Below, one piece after another: positions 11,201-21,790 of a stretch of 64,000 nt of DNA. The stretch's first letter is position 1, and the number at the start of each line of letters is the position of its first letter. The stretch spans positions 50,741,877-50,805,876 of the forward strand of contig OV121081.1 in NCBI GenBank assembly GCA_921293015.1. Direction: 5' to 3'. This stretch comes from Phorcus lineatus. Lineage: Eukaryota; Mollusca; Gastropoda; Trochida; Trochidae. The position numbers and the translations under genes are program-made. A model generated the notes under the pieces. It saw only the letters and a list, made by a program, of their open reading frames with translations, made no database searches and had not been told where the DNA came from.

Positions 11201-13480
11201 TAGAAAGCTAATTTAGTTTTGAGAGCGTGGAACAAGTTGTTCAAGTTCGATTTAGTTTTGAGAACGTTGCAAAGTGAATTAGATGATGTACAAGACGCTT
11301 CGTAGAATGTGAATGTTGCGAACTTTGAACGCGTTGTTGAACAGTGACTTCGTGTTGTACGATACTTTTTAAGTTTTAGTGCCTTCAACATGTTTAATAT
11401 TGGTGGTTTTAATTGTTGAGAGCGTGGAAGAGTTTTATAAGTGGGATTTAAATATTGAATGAACAAGGCGAGATATACACGCGTGGTGTTGCTTTTGATA
11501 GCTATAGTGTAGACGAATTGTTCAATTATGATTTCGTTGACGGATGCAGGATACGGATTGTAAGAGTTTGATCTACATGTTTGAAGCACTAATTAAGCCC
11601 GACATTTTTTAAAATATCGTTTTCGTCAATTTCTCGGTAACTTGGAACGATATTAAAATAGTGTTGATGGCCATCCCCGTGTCATAATGGATACAGAATC
11701 AGATTGTCATTTCATTAGTGTTAACACAAATACATTCTGTGCTAAGTAAGAATGTAGAGGCCGCCTCTGCTGAAAATCGGGGTCTATCAGAATAACATTT
11801 AACATGTCAGTAAAGTTTCCAATATGTGGTTTATAGTTGTCTACTGCAAGAAGCGAGTTACACAACATTGTTTTAGATGTTGAGAGTGGTGATTTTTTCA
11901 AGCGTACGTGATGTAGTTGATCGTTGGGAACATAGAACGTGTGCAAATGTGATAACAAGTTAGTTGTTTTCAGCGTTGTTGGCATCGTCCAAGTGTGATT
12001 GAGTTATTAAGAGCGTGAATGACGTTTTCGAATTGTGATCTAGTTGTTTACAGAATGATTTGCATTTTTGCAAAAGTAATTTTGTTGTTGAAAGCGGGGA
12101 TCGCGTTATACAAATGTGATTTAGTTGTTGATGGCGTGGTTGGTGTTGTTCAATTTTATTCAGTTGTTGAGAGCGTAGGTAGCGTCGTAGAAGATGTGTT
12201 TTTCATTGTGGAGGGTATTGATCGTGTTGTACACGTGAGATTTATTTTTTTTGGAGCGTGGATCGGCTCGTATAAGAGTGATTTAGTCAAAGAAAGGGTG
12301 GATCGCTTTGCGCAAAGTGAGTTATTTGATAAGATCGCGTCGGAGGAGAGGATTGTTTTGTTGAGAGCGTGGATCGCGTTTTAGAAGTGTGAGAGAGTTG
12401 TTGAGAGCATGGATTGCGTTTTGCAAGTATGATTTAGTTGTTTAAAACATGGAACGCGTTGTCGACGTGTGAGTTAGTTGTTCATAGCGTAGACCGTGTT
12501 GTCTAGATCTAAGTGTGATTTTAGGGCTTCAATCACGTTGTTGAAGTGTGATGTAGTTGTTGAGAGCGTGGATTGCGTTGTCCAAGTGAAATTGAGTTGT
12601 TGAAAGCGAGGATCGCGTTGTCCAAGTGTGATGTAGTTGTTCAAATCATACATCGCATTATCTAAGCATGATTTAGTTTTTGAGAGCGTGGGTCTTGTTG
12701 TAGAAGTATGATTTATTTGTTGATTTCGTCGATTTCGCTGTAGACGTGTGAGTTAGTTAGCGAGAGCGTAAAATAAGTGGTTGAAGCCCATTTTCGTCGT
12801 TGCAATTATGGATCGCATTGCCCAAGTTTTGTTAAGTTTTTGGGGGCGTGAAACTGGCTTTTCAAGCATGGGAGCGTTGATCGTATCGTAGAAGTGTGAT
12901 CTGGTTTTTAAAAGCTTAAGACGAATTGTAGAGAAAGTGATTTAGTTGTTTAGAGCGCGGATCTACTTGTTTAGAGCGTGAATTAGCAAGGAACGACGAA
13001 GGATAAGTTTTATAAAATGAGTAGAAGTGTGTTTTATTAAAAGTTTAAAAAAGTGTTGAAGATATGGTTACTACCAGCATGGGACGAAAGATACATTTGT
13101 GACTTTGTTGTAAAAATGTTCCACGTGTTTAAAAAATGTAGTTGTTGTAAAGTTGTTGAGAGGCGAAGACGAGTTGTGCATGCATATTAGGAGCATGGAA
13201 CGCGTTGTAGAAATTTTACAAAAGGCATTTTGGTTAACGAAAGCTGAAAACAAAAAGATAGTTGATTTTGTGAGGGAGGAACAAGGAATCATATTTCGTT
13301 ATTGTTATCTTGATATTGTTTTTAACTTATTTCTCATGTTGATCATAGGTGATGTTGTTGTTGATAGCATAGATCGAATGCAGAGTTTGATAGGTCTTAT
13401 TGTTTCTTGAATAAGTTGAACGTGTTACAGAAGGGTGCTTTATAGTTGTTGAGAAGTAGGAACGCGTTGTGGAAGCAACA
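11200..13480. repeat. Long decayed tandem array, ~20/40-41 bp period
   Basis: Units of the form GAGCGTGGATCGCGTTGT, then GAAGTGTGATTTAGTTGTT, recur about every 40-41 bp (for example 12,363, 12,403, 12,445, 12,484). Each unit has two half-units of about 20 bp, one with ATCGCGTT and one with ATTTAGTT. These line up with the GAACGCGTT and GAACTAGTT halves of the clean array at 16.3 kb, so this looks like an old, mutated version of the same repeat. Open frames inside (12,019-12,384 on plus, 11,707-11,985 and 11,200-11,589 on minus) have periodic, low-complexity products and are not called as genes. Confidence 0.7.
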
Positions 13481-13687
13481 TCTGCGTCTAGCAAAGAGTT
13501 GGCAAAGTGGACGTTTTTTGTATGATGCACGAGTGGAAGTTAGATATCTGCAGATTGGCTATATCTGAATCTAAGTTTTAAAAATGATTTATATGTTTGA
13601 TGAATGGAACGACTTGTAGAAGTTAGATCTGAATTTCGGGAACGTGACAGGAGTTTAAAGAAAATTTATTGGAAATTAAAACCTATG

Positions 13688-14056
13688 TGCCTTTTTGGGT
13701 TTTCAACTTCTTTGCATTTTTATTTTTACCCGTTTCCATGGAAACGTAACATAGGATTTCTTTTCCGGAGCACAACTCCAAAACGGTGAGACCTATCTCG
13801 ACGAAACTTGGTATGTGCAACGGGCAACCATGCGGAGATGTGCCTTTTGGGGTTTTCAACGTCTTTGCATTTTTATTTTTACCCGTTTCCATGGAAATGT
13901 AACATAGGATTTCTTTTCCGGAGCACAACTCCAAAACGGTGAGACCTATCTCGACGAAACTTGGTATGTGCAACGGGCAACCATGCGGAGATGTGCCTTT
14001 TGGGGTTTTCAACGTCTTTGCTTTTTTATTTTTACCAGTTTCCATGGAAACGTAAC
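13688..14056. repeat. 153 bp tandem repeat, 2.4 copies
   Basis: Units start at 13,688, 13,841 and 13,994 (spacing exactly 153 bp) and contain CCGTTTCCATGGAAACG and CTCGACGAAACTTGG. Because 153 is 51 codons, a minus-strand frame stays open through all copies (13,683-14,045) and repeats its protein. The translation is not a recognised domain, and the frame is best explained by the repeat length. Confidence 0.85.
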
Positions 14057-14563
14057 AGAACCGAAGACACTAGATTAATAATTAATTAATCTTCAAGGTA
14101 TTAGCTTTATAAAAATCTCACCCATCTTCAATAGTAATTAAAAATTTACCTGTGACAAATCAAACTTGGTAGGAGAAAATACTTTCATATCGTTGCATTT
14201 CATCTTGCAATCAAAACAAGTTTTGCAAAAGTTGAAAAAGTTCCCCTAAGAAAGAACTATAGTTGACTCAAGCTTGATAATGATGAGTTGGACTGTGTGG
14301 AAGATTTGGAAACTAGACGTGGATATTCAGCTGTAATAAATGTATGTCTTTTGATACAGGAGAGTCGATAAATCTGTGTGAAAACAATCTTCACAATTAC
14401 TGTCGAACAATCGGGCTCAATAAACGTTGAACTTGTTCATCGGCGAGACAAATAGTTGTTGATTTTATTAAATTTTGGCGGATGATACTTTAACTTTGCA
14501 GAATATGTACCTGGCTGTATGATTTGAAATTCATCATTCGTAAGAAATACCAGTTAGAAAATG

Positions 14564-14752
14564 TGGAACGAGTTGTGTAACTGGCGAACGTGTTTCGGGA
14601 AGTGTGAACTAGTTCTACAACTGGCGAACGTGTTGCGGGAAGTTTGAACTAGTTCTACAACTGGTGAACGCGTTGTTGAACAAATCTAACTAGTTCTACA
14701 ACTGGCGAAAGTGTTGCGGGAAGTAAGAACTAGTTCTACAACTGGTTCCGAA
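14564..14752. repeat. Clean GAACNNGTT array
   Basis: Four or more 40-41 bp units alternate GAACTAGTTC-type (TA centre) and GAACGTGTT or GAACGCGTT (CG-type centre) words, linked by TACAACTGGCGAAC-type spacers. Confidence 0.8.
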
Positions 14753-16319
14753 CTCTAAACATTTACGTCACCAATCTTCATCATGTTTCATGACTTCGAC
14801 AACCTACTTACCTTTTTCGCTTCTGCAACTCGGCCTTTAAAAACCACTACTGCTCCTTATCGTGTGTATCATTAACATTTCCTCTCAACAACATGTTGTA
14901 TTGTATTGATGTTGATAAACATCCTTCTGATAAATCAGACTGATTAGAGATGGGTAAAACCAAGAATAAAACGCAAATTGGATTCTACTTTAATCGGAAA
15001 TGAACGCCCTTCGTGTTTTATGCTCCGTGCTATGTTTTATTCAACGATAGATAGATGCACAGCAACTCGTCTTCTATTTCTTAATGAAATATCAAACGAA
15101 GTACAGCAAGACAACCATTTGTAACTGAATAAGAAATTCCTAACCTCATTTATAGTCATAATATAACCTGTAATTCACTATGTTTACATCATTATTATTA
15201 CTAAGTTTCCGGTTTTGTACACCGTGCGTATACTGTGTAATATGTTCTAATAACATTATTTCCTATTTTATTGTGAAAATGAGATGGCAGTACAATACAA
15301 AAACATGTACACTATCTAATGTAGCATCTGGATAAACAACCGGTTGATTAGTTGGGCGACCGTGAACTAGTTCGCCAAAAGCGTGAACTAGTTGCAAAGA
15401 GGGTGGAAGTAGTTCTCAAATTCTGGTCGTATTGAAGATTTCACTTGGTTAAGATATTCATATGATAGAAACTTGCACACGCTCATAAAGCCAAATAATA
15501 CTGATGTTTAAAAAAATATATTTGTAGCAGTGTAAAGAAAAATGTAAAGAAATATACGAAATAGAATTTTTTTTCTTTAATTCCATATAATATTTTAGCG
15601 GATTTATATACTAGTCATGATATTGTTGATACCCGGCATCCCATCGAGAATTTAATTACTACGATTCAAAAGTCAAAGATATCAATAAAGATTCAACAGT
15701 AGCTGAGAAAGGTGACAACTGCTATACACGTTGGAATGCGCGAGGACTTTGCACGCTGTGAACCTATTTGTTACTAACATGTCTCATGTATTTTGAAACA
15801 ATCATCTAATGCATTATCGATCAAATATGTTTCATTTGTCTGTAAAATACCTTGCAACCAATCGTGTCTTCTAAAATGGAAAAAACTTTAGATATTGCGA
15901 ACTAGTTGTACAAAGTCGGAACACGTTCAAACTTTGGAGAACTAGTTCATCAAAGCTTGAACGCGTTGCTTATTTTGAATCGTTTTGTTTAGTTCTAGCG
16001 GACCAAAAGGGTTCGATTTCATTTGAAATGGTTCAACAGTATGACAGAATAACATTATTGTTAATTTTGTCATCAATATAACGTTAAACTTGGTTTCATT
16101 ACAAATTTACATCAACTCGTGAACTAGTTCTGATCGAGTTGTTGAAAAGTTGACCGAGTTGTATCAGTGTGAACTGCCTTCCAATTAATAGCCAATGACT
16201 AGATTAATAATTATTTTTCAAGGTATTAGCTTTATAAACATCTCACCCATCTTCAATAGTAATTACAAATTTACCTGTGACATATCAAACTTGGTAGAAG
16301 AATATACTTTAAAAAATGT

Positions 16320-16627
16320 GGAACGAGTTGTGTAACTGGCGAACGTGTTTCGGGAAGTTTGAACTAGTTCTACAACTGGTGAACGCGTTGTTGAAAAAAT
16401 CGAAATAGTTCTACAACTGGTGAACGTGTTGCGGGAAGTTTGAACTAGTTCTACAACTGGTGAACGCGTTCTTGAAAAAATCGAACTAGTTCTACAACTG
16501 GCGAACGTGTTGCAGGAAGTTTGAACTAGTTGTACAACTGGTGAACGCGTTGTTGAAAAAATCGAACTAGTTCTACAACTGGTGAACGCGTTGTTGAAAA
16601 AATCTAACAAGTTCTACAACTGGCGAA
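16320..16627. repeat. Best-preserved 20/21 bp palindrome array
   Basis: GAAC-type words start at 16,321, 16,341, 16,361, 16,381, 16,402, 16,422, 16,442, 16,462, 16,483, 16,503, 16,523, 16,543, 16,564, 16,584, 16,605 and 16,625: every step is 20 or 21 bp. For most of the array, words with a TA centre (GAACTAGTT) alternate with words centred on CG or GT (GAACGCGTT, GAACGTGTT). The repeating composite is therefore 40-41 bp, and 81 bp at the next level. The minus-strand frame at 16,263-16,610 is repetitive and not called as a gene. Confidence 0.9.
16618..16627 (+). repeat. 5' target-site duplication of the LINE
   Basis: AACTGGCGAA here is repeated at 21,228-21,237 on the other side of the LINE. 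The array itself contains this word often, so the duplication is supported mainly by its position exactly at both junctions. Confidence 0.65.
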
Positions 16628-16628
16628 A

Positions 16629-16907
16629 TCAAAGATCTTTATTAATGACGATCTTACTAAAGAAAGAGCTCGAATAGCCGCTGACGTAAGGAAATTAGTG
16701 GTTACCAGAAAACTGTCCGGGTCATGGGTGCGAGATGGAATAATCTTCGCCAAGAAGCTAGACGACCATGTCAGCCTTATTACAAAAAGACATCAATTTG
16801 ACAAATTAATTGAGTCTCTTAAACTCAGACTCCGCCTGAAAGTGTCCCAGGAGCAGAGGAGAATGGTGGAATTCACGGATGTCGACGACAGTGATGTGGA
16901 AGATTAG
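16629..16907 (+). pseudogene. LINE ORF1 protein, C-terminal remnant
   Basis: The frame enters open at the LINE's 5' junction and ends in TAG at 16,905-16,907 (92 codons). It reads KIFINDDLTKERARIA, then LSGSWVRDGIIF, then an acidic tail (DVDDSDVED). This resembles the C-terminal domain of L1-type ORF1 nucleic-acid chaperones (the pattern FINENLTPERA... then WTRDGRI). In such elements the protein packages the LINE RNA. The N-terminal coiled coil and RRM are missing because the element is truncated here. It lies in the same frame as ORF2, about 750 bp upstream of it. Confidence 0.7.
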
Positions 16908-16973
16908 TCTTTAAACACATGTTGACTCTTACACGTGAGTTTGTTTACAAACATAAGTGAGTAACAGCCCTTC

Positions 16974-17018
16974 GCTCTGATTGGTTTGTTCGACGCTGTC
17001 ATAATCCAATCACAGAGT
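16974..17018 (+). other. Hairpin in the LINE inter-ORF region
   Basis: CTCTGATTGG and CCAATCACAGAG form an inverted repeat with a loop of about 23 bp. The two stems also read as CCAAT-box sequences. It sits just after the ORF1 stop. The role is unknown; promoter or RNA structure are both possible. The rest of 16,908-17,657 shows no gene. Confidence 0.5.
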
Positions 17019-17672
17019 AGAGCGTCGCCGCCGACCCCGCTGCCTCGCGGTGCACGTGTACCGCTAGGAGTGTTTTGTGTTGTGAAACTGTTACATAACG
17101 ATGATGATGCGCTATAAGCAGGACTGGTAGCCTTGTAGTGTGAATTATTTCTTTTTGAATGGGAGTACTCAAACAATTACTTGTTTTATTTTGCCACCTC
17201 ATATTGTCTATATGATCTAAGTAACAGATATTTCGATTTTACTGATATTGTTCTTGGTGATATAACAAATGGGACTTTGATTGTTTATCTTTTTGTATTT
17301 TTGTTTTTATTTTTGGGATATTTTGTTTTTCTCTCTCCATGATATATTTGAAAAGCTTTCAAGTTAGTCGAAATCTTTTCTCGACTTGTTTTATCAGAAG
17401 ACCACTGATGGTGGGCTATGATTTGATTTATTTCTTTTTTCTTTTTTTTGTTATGTTCTCTTTTCCAAACAGTTTTGTGGAAATAGTGAAAAGCAAAGAC
17501 TTCTATCTCATATCGTGTGTGACAAACAGAATCACAAATGAATTGGTTAATGCTTCAATTAGGCTAGTTCTTTTTGACATTCATAGACTCGTAACGTCAT
17601 GTGTATACTCATTCATTCAGGTGACAAAGATGCCCCAATTTTCTGCTTTATTTATGTTTGATAAATTGTTTG

Positions 17673-20600
17673 ATGGGAGTTGATGTAGACCTATATCGAC
17701 AGAGAATTGGGGTGTTTCACGGTAAAGTTCATAGTTCTATAAAGGCCAAAATTGACCTCAATACATATTTCCTTGTATTATTCTTCACTTCTATGGGTGT
17801 CAGGGGTATACAAGTATTTCTTATGTTGTTGATATGCTGTGGTGATGTGCATCCAAACCCTGGACCCATTATTCCAAACAATAAACTTGATTTTAAGATT
17901 ATCCACTTAAATGTGCGTAGCTTAAAGGATAAGATCGATATCATTAGTCATGAATTCAAGGATTATGAAGTTATTAGTATAACAGAAACATGGTTGCACT
18001 CTGATATCTTAGATGAGGATATTAAGATACCGGGATTTCATTTACCTTTTAGACAGGATAGATTAACTCGAGGTGGAGGGGTAGCAGTTTATGTAAGAGA
18101 AAACATCTATGTAAAACGTATGGAAGATCTCTCGGTTATGGGCTTAGAAGCACTATGGGTTAAAATAAGTTGCAAAAACAAACACTCCTTAATCGGTACG
18201 TTTTATCGTGCTGATAAGAGTAATCACTATTGGGATCTCATCGATATGTCAATAGGAAATGCATCTGATCTAGATTTAGATATGACAATTGTAGGAGATT
18301 TTAACATTGATTACCTTAGTGTCCGCAAACAGCGCTTAGTTGATCTTCAAACAAGATATGGCCTTAGACAAATTATAAGTGAACCAACAAGGATAACAGA
18401 ATACTCACGGACTCTGATAGATTTGATATTTGTTTCTAATTATGCAAGTGTGAGCTCTTCGGGCGTCCTTGACCCCGTGTGTAGTGACCATTGTCCAGTC
18501 TATCTTAGTTTGAAATATCATAAGCCTTGTAATGTTACATTTAAAAGGAAAATATATAATTATTCCCAAATAGATATCGAAGGCTTAATTTCCCACCTCC
18601 GTGAAGTTGATTGGGATACTACTCTAAATGTCGACGATATTGACATTCTAATAGAGGAATTTACGGAAACCATTTCAGGAGTTTGTGATAAATTCATTCC
18701 TAATAAGATAATTACTGTCAGAAACGAAGACAAGCCATGGATGAATTCTAAAATACGTAGACTTATAAGAAAACGAAATCGTAAACATAAACTTGCTAAG
18801 AAAAGAAAATTACCCAGTGATTGGGGAGTGTTTAGAAGTACAAGAAATAAGGTTATATCAGAAATAAAAAGGGCAAAAGAACAGTATTATATGAAATTAG
18901 ATAATGTGATTAACGTGCATAGTCAGAACAAGAAATGGTGGCAATTAATAAAACATTATCTTAAGAAAACAGAAAATTCATTATCTTTTCCATCTATCTT
19001 TCATGAAAATGTAATTTATGATGAACCTACATCAATTGCTAATATTCTAAATGAGTTTTTCGTAAATCAATCAATAGTTGAAGACCCATTACGCCCTCTC
19101 CCATCCCCGTGTATTAAAACATCAAACTGTTTAGATAGTATTGAATTAACACAGAACGATGTTCAAGACGTATTACTTTCTCTAGATGTACGAAAAGCAT
19201 CGGGCCCTGATGGTATTGGTAATAAATTCCTTAAGCTTGCTGCTAGACTTCTATCTTATCCTCTTACTTTAGCTTTTAATAAATCTTTGAACTTAGCTGT
19301 ATTTCCCAAAGTATGGAAGATCGCTTCTGTTATACCCATCCATAAGAAAGATAGTGTTAATGAGTGCAGCAATTACAGACCAGTTTCTCTTACATGTTGT
19401 TTATCTAAGGTGTTTGAAAAATGTGTTCACAAATATGTTTTTAATTATTTTAGAGAGAATAACCTCATTAGTACACTACAATCTGGCTTTATTCCTGGAG
19501 ATTCAACAACCTACCAGTTAGTAGATCTCTATAACTTTATTTCAAGTGCTATGGACAAAGGTAAAGAAGTAAGAGCAGTGTTTTGTGATATTAGTAAGGC
19601 TTTTGATAAAGTTTGGCATAAGGGACTATCTATAAGTTACAATCCCTTGGAATTAGTGGAAAATTACTAGAATGGTTTAACAGTTATCTTAATGAGAGAG
19701 TTCAGAAAGTAGTTATAAATGGATATAATTCAAAGTATAGATCAGTTTCAGCAGGCGTCCCACAAGGGTCGGTACTTGGACCATTATTGTTTCTTGTTTA
19801 TATAAACGACCTTGTAGAAAATATAGACTGCAATATAAGACTTTTTGCAGATGACACTTCAATCTATGTCATAATTGATGATCCTGTTCAAGACGCTGCG
19901 CGCCTGAATAGAGATTTAGAGTTGATTTCTAGTTGGGCCCAGAAATGGCAGGTAAAATTTAATCCCTCGAAGACTGAAACTGTACACTTTAGTAGAAAAC
20001 GCTCTTCAGGTCCTTTTCCAAAATTATATATGCAAAATTCTCCCATAAATGAAGTAACTGAACATAAACATCTAGGCCTCTGGTTTCAAAAAGACGCAAA
20101 TTGGAATGTACAAATAGATTCTTTATCCGATAAAGTTTCACCTATGATAAATTGTTTAAGAAGTTTTAAATATCGATTATCAAGAAAGACGCTAACAACT
20201 ATGTATAAATCATTTATTATGCCATTATTTGATTATTGTAGTTATATTTGGGATAGTTGTACAGTAAATCAGGCAACAATGCTTGACAATTTACAACTTG
20301 ATGCACTTAGGACAATATGTGGGGCTACTAGGGGAACAAGTCATAATAAATTATATAAAGAAACTAATTTCTTACCGCTGGTAGAAAGAAGACGAATACA
20401 GAAATTGACTTTATTCTATAAAATGGTAAATAAAAGAACACCAGATTATTTAAACAGTCTTGTGCCAGAATCTGTTTCTGAAGGAAACCCCTATGCTCTA
20501 AGAAACTCACCAAATTTACAAAAAATACACGTAAGAACATCTTCTTACGCAAAATCATTCTTACCAAATTCTGTAGAACTTTGGAATTCTCTACCTGAAG

Positions 20601-21001
20601 ATATAAGACAAATACAGTCGGTAAACGAATTCAAAAATAAAATTACACCTAATTATAAAACTCCTTTTGGGTTTGATATAAATACTGGAAACAGGTTTTG
20701 TCAAATTCTGCATTGCAGACTTAGATTAGAATGCAGTGACTTAAATGCACATAAAGTGAAAAGATTCATATCAGATGATCCATCATGCAGTTGTGGTGCT
20801 CCCTATGAAGACACCATTCATTATCTTTTTGTCTGTCCAAACTATACTACCATAAGAGGCACTTCATTTTATTTCAAATATGGTTATAACATGAATGATG
20901 CTATGTATGGGAACCTTAAACTATCAGAATCTGTAAATCTTAGCATTATCAACTCTGTACATGATTTTATTACCGCATCAAAACGATTTACTCTATTTTG
21001 A
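17673..21001 (+). pseudogene. LINE ORF2: 2A-like motif, AP-endonuclease, reverse transcriptase (frameshifted)
   Basis: The first in-frame ATG is at 17,673, although the frame is open from 17,658. A 2A-like motif GDVHPNPGP lies at 17,841-17,867, preceded by a hydrophobic stretch (FLMLLICC). The endonuclease follows: HLNVRSL, ITETWL, GDFN (18,294-18,305) and CSDHCPVYL (near 18,480). The reverse transcriptase has KASGPDG, NYRPVSL, FCDISKAFDKVWH, then GVPQGSVLGP and the catalytic FADD at 19,844-19,855. The C-terminus carries a Cys/His cluster CSCGAPYEDTIHYLFVC. A one-base shift at about 19,625-19,632 breaks the frame just after KVWHKGL; the second half is open to the TGA at 20,999-21,001. All catalytic motifs seen are intact, so this looks young. 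The enzyme nicks target DNA and copies the LINE RNA at the nick (known for the family). Confidence 0.92.
17841..17867 (+). other. 2A-like ribosome-skipping motif
   Basis: The residues GDVHPNPGP match the core of 2A peptides (consensus D-V/I-E-x-N-P-G-P), except that the usual Glu is His. A leucine-rich run sits directly before it, as in known 2A sequences. APE-type LINEs of marine animals are known to carry 2A-like sequences at the start of ORF2. Whether this His variant skips is not known from sequence. Confidence 0.7.
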
Positions 21002-21227
21002 GTTTTAAGTTGTATATTCTTGTCCTTTATTGAACTAACTCACATTGGAATTAGAATGATTATATACATGCGCATATTGTGTTTTTGTGTCTGTTATTAT
21101 ACATATGTTTGCAAGACCCTATGTACGTCGCATATATTATGTTGTTATGGAGAGGCATTAATATAAGCCATTGGCTTGTTTGCCAATCCATTTTCTGTAT
21201 ATTTATAGAAATAAATATGTTTAAAAT

Positions 21228-21237
21228 AACTGGCGAA
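21228..21237 (+). repeat. 3' target-site duplication of the LINE
   Basis: AACTGGCGAA is the partner of 16,618-16,627. Directly after it the interrupted palindrome array resumes. Confidence 0.65.
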
Positions 21238-21790
21238 CGTGTTGCGGGAAGTAAGAACTAGTTCTATAACTGGTGAACGCGTTGTTGAAAAAATCTAACT
21301 AGTTCTTCAACTGGTGAACGTGTTGCGGGAAGTAAGAACTAGTTCTACAACTGGCGAACGCGTTGTTGAAAAAGGGGGACCTGTTCCGATAGGTTGGAAC
21401 TTATCTTACAACTGATGATCGTGTTGAAAGAAATGTTGAACTAGTTGTGTAACTGGCGAACGTGTTGACTGGCTCTGACTTGCGAGGAATAAAGGGAAGG
21501 AGTGAAAATAAATCAAAATGTGTTTGATTGTTTCGTATTTATAAAATGTACAGTGAGTTTAGTAAAGAATGTTCATCTAAATTAATTGAGTTATGTCCAT
21601 TGTATGTAGGAATTAGCTTAAATGCTCGTGCTTTGCCATTTTTTCGCTTCGAGGTGTGATTGAAAGGTAATTCTACTTGCTTTAATCAATGTTCGAGACA
21701 TAAGTTGAATTTCAAATTCAAGGCATCTTAGATTTAAACATCCTTGAAAGCTATGAGTAAATTGATTTGATTTAAAGTGACACAGAGTAT
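21228..21790 (+). repeat. Second foldback arm copy, 3' part
   Basis: 21,228-21,475 is the resumed array (GAACGTGTTGCGGG, GAACTAGTTC, GAACGCGTTGTTG). 21,380-21,700 matches 1,750-2,095 of the first element, including ATAAAGGGAAGG and ATTTTTTCGCTTCGAG. 21,713-21,765 matches the reverse complement of the first element's loop (2,310-2,370). Only one arm is present, so this copy is incomplete. Confidence 0.75.

Larger units (their letters stand above)
14080..16627 (+). repeat. Second foldback arm copy, 5' part
   Basis: 14,080-14,752 matches the left arm of the first element (about 1,130-1,760) in the same orientation. 14,820-16,310 then matches the reverse complement of 3,110-5,030, which is equivalent to left-arm order running from the element edge inward. 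The copy lacks the block corresponding to 4,580-4,940. It ends in the clean palindrome array, where a LINE is inserted, and resumes at 21,228. No gene is seen. Confidence 0.75.
16628..21227 (+). mobile_element. CR1-like APE non-LTR retrotransposon, 4.6 kb, 5'-truncated
   Basis: A LINE is inserted into the palindrome array of the second foldback copy. It holds the C-terminal end of an ORF1 protein (16,629-16,907), an inter-ORF region of about 750 bp, and an ORF2 with a 2A-like motif, AP-endonuclease and reverse transcriptase (17,673-21,001, one frameshift). The 3' end after ORF2 is about 225 bp and finishes in an A/T-rich tail (AAATAAATATGTTTAAAAT) without an (ATT)n run. A 10 bp target duplication flanks it. 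The layout and the 2A-like start of ORF2 fit CR1/L2-type LINEs; the exact clade is inference. Confidence 0.85.

Noticed and set aside
12019-12384. 121-codon open frame with repeated CDLVV-like segments
   Set aside because: It runs through the decayed ~41 bp array; its periodic product follows the DNA repeat and shows no domain.
16263-16610. 115-codon minus-strand frame rich in SCRTSSIFS-type repeats
   Set aside because: Translation of the clean palindrome array; repeat-driven, not a gene.
16320-16627. Regularly spaced short palindromic repeats resembling a CRISPR array
   Set aside because: The whole 40-41 bp unit repeats, including the linkers, so there are no unique spacers, no cas genes, and the genome is eukaryotic. 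It is a tandem repeat.
16320-16627. Heat-shock elements (GAA/TTC blocks)
   Set aside because: Heat-shock elements need GAA and TTC blocks with 2 bp gaps in 5 bp steps. Here the gap inside GAACTAGTTC is 4 bp, and only occasional TTCTAGAA words arise.
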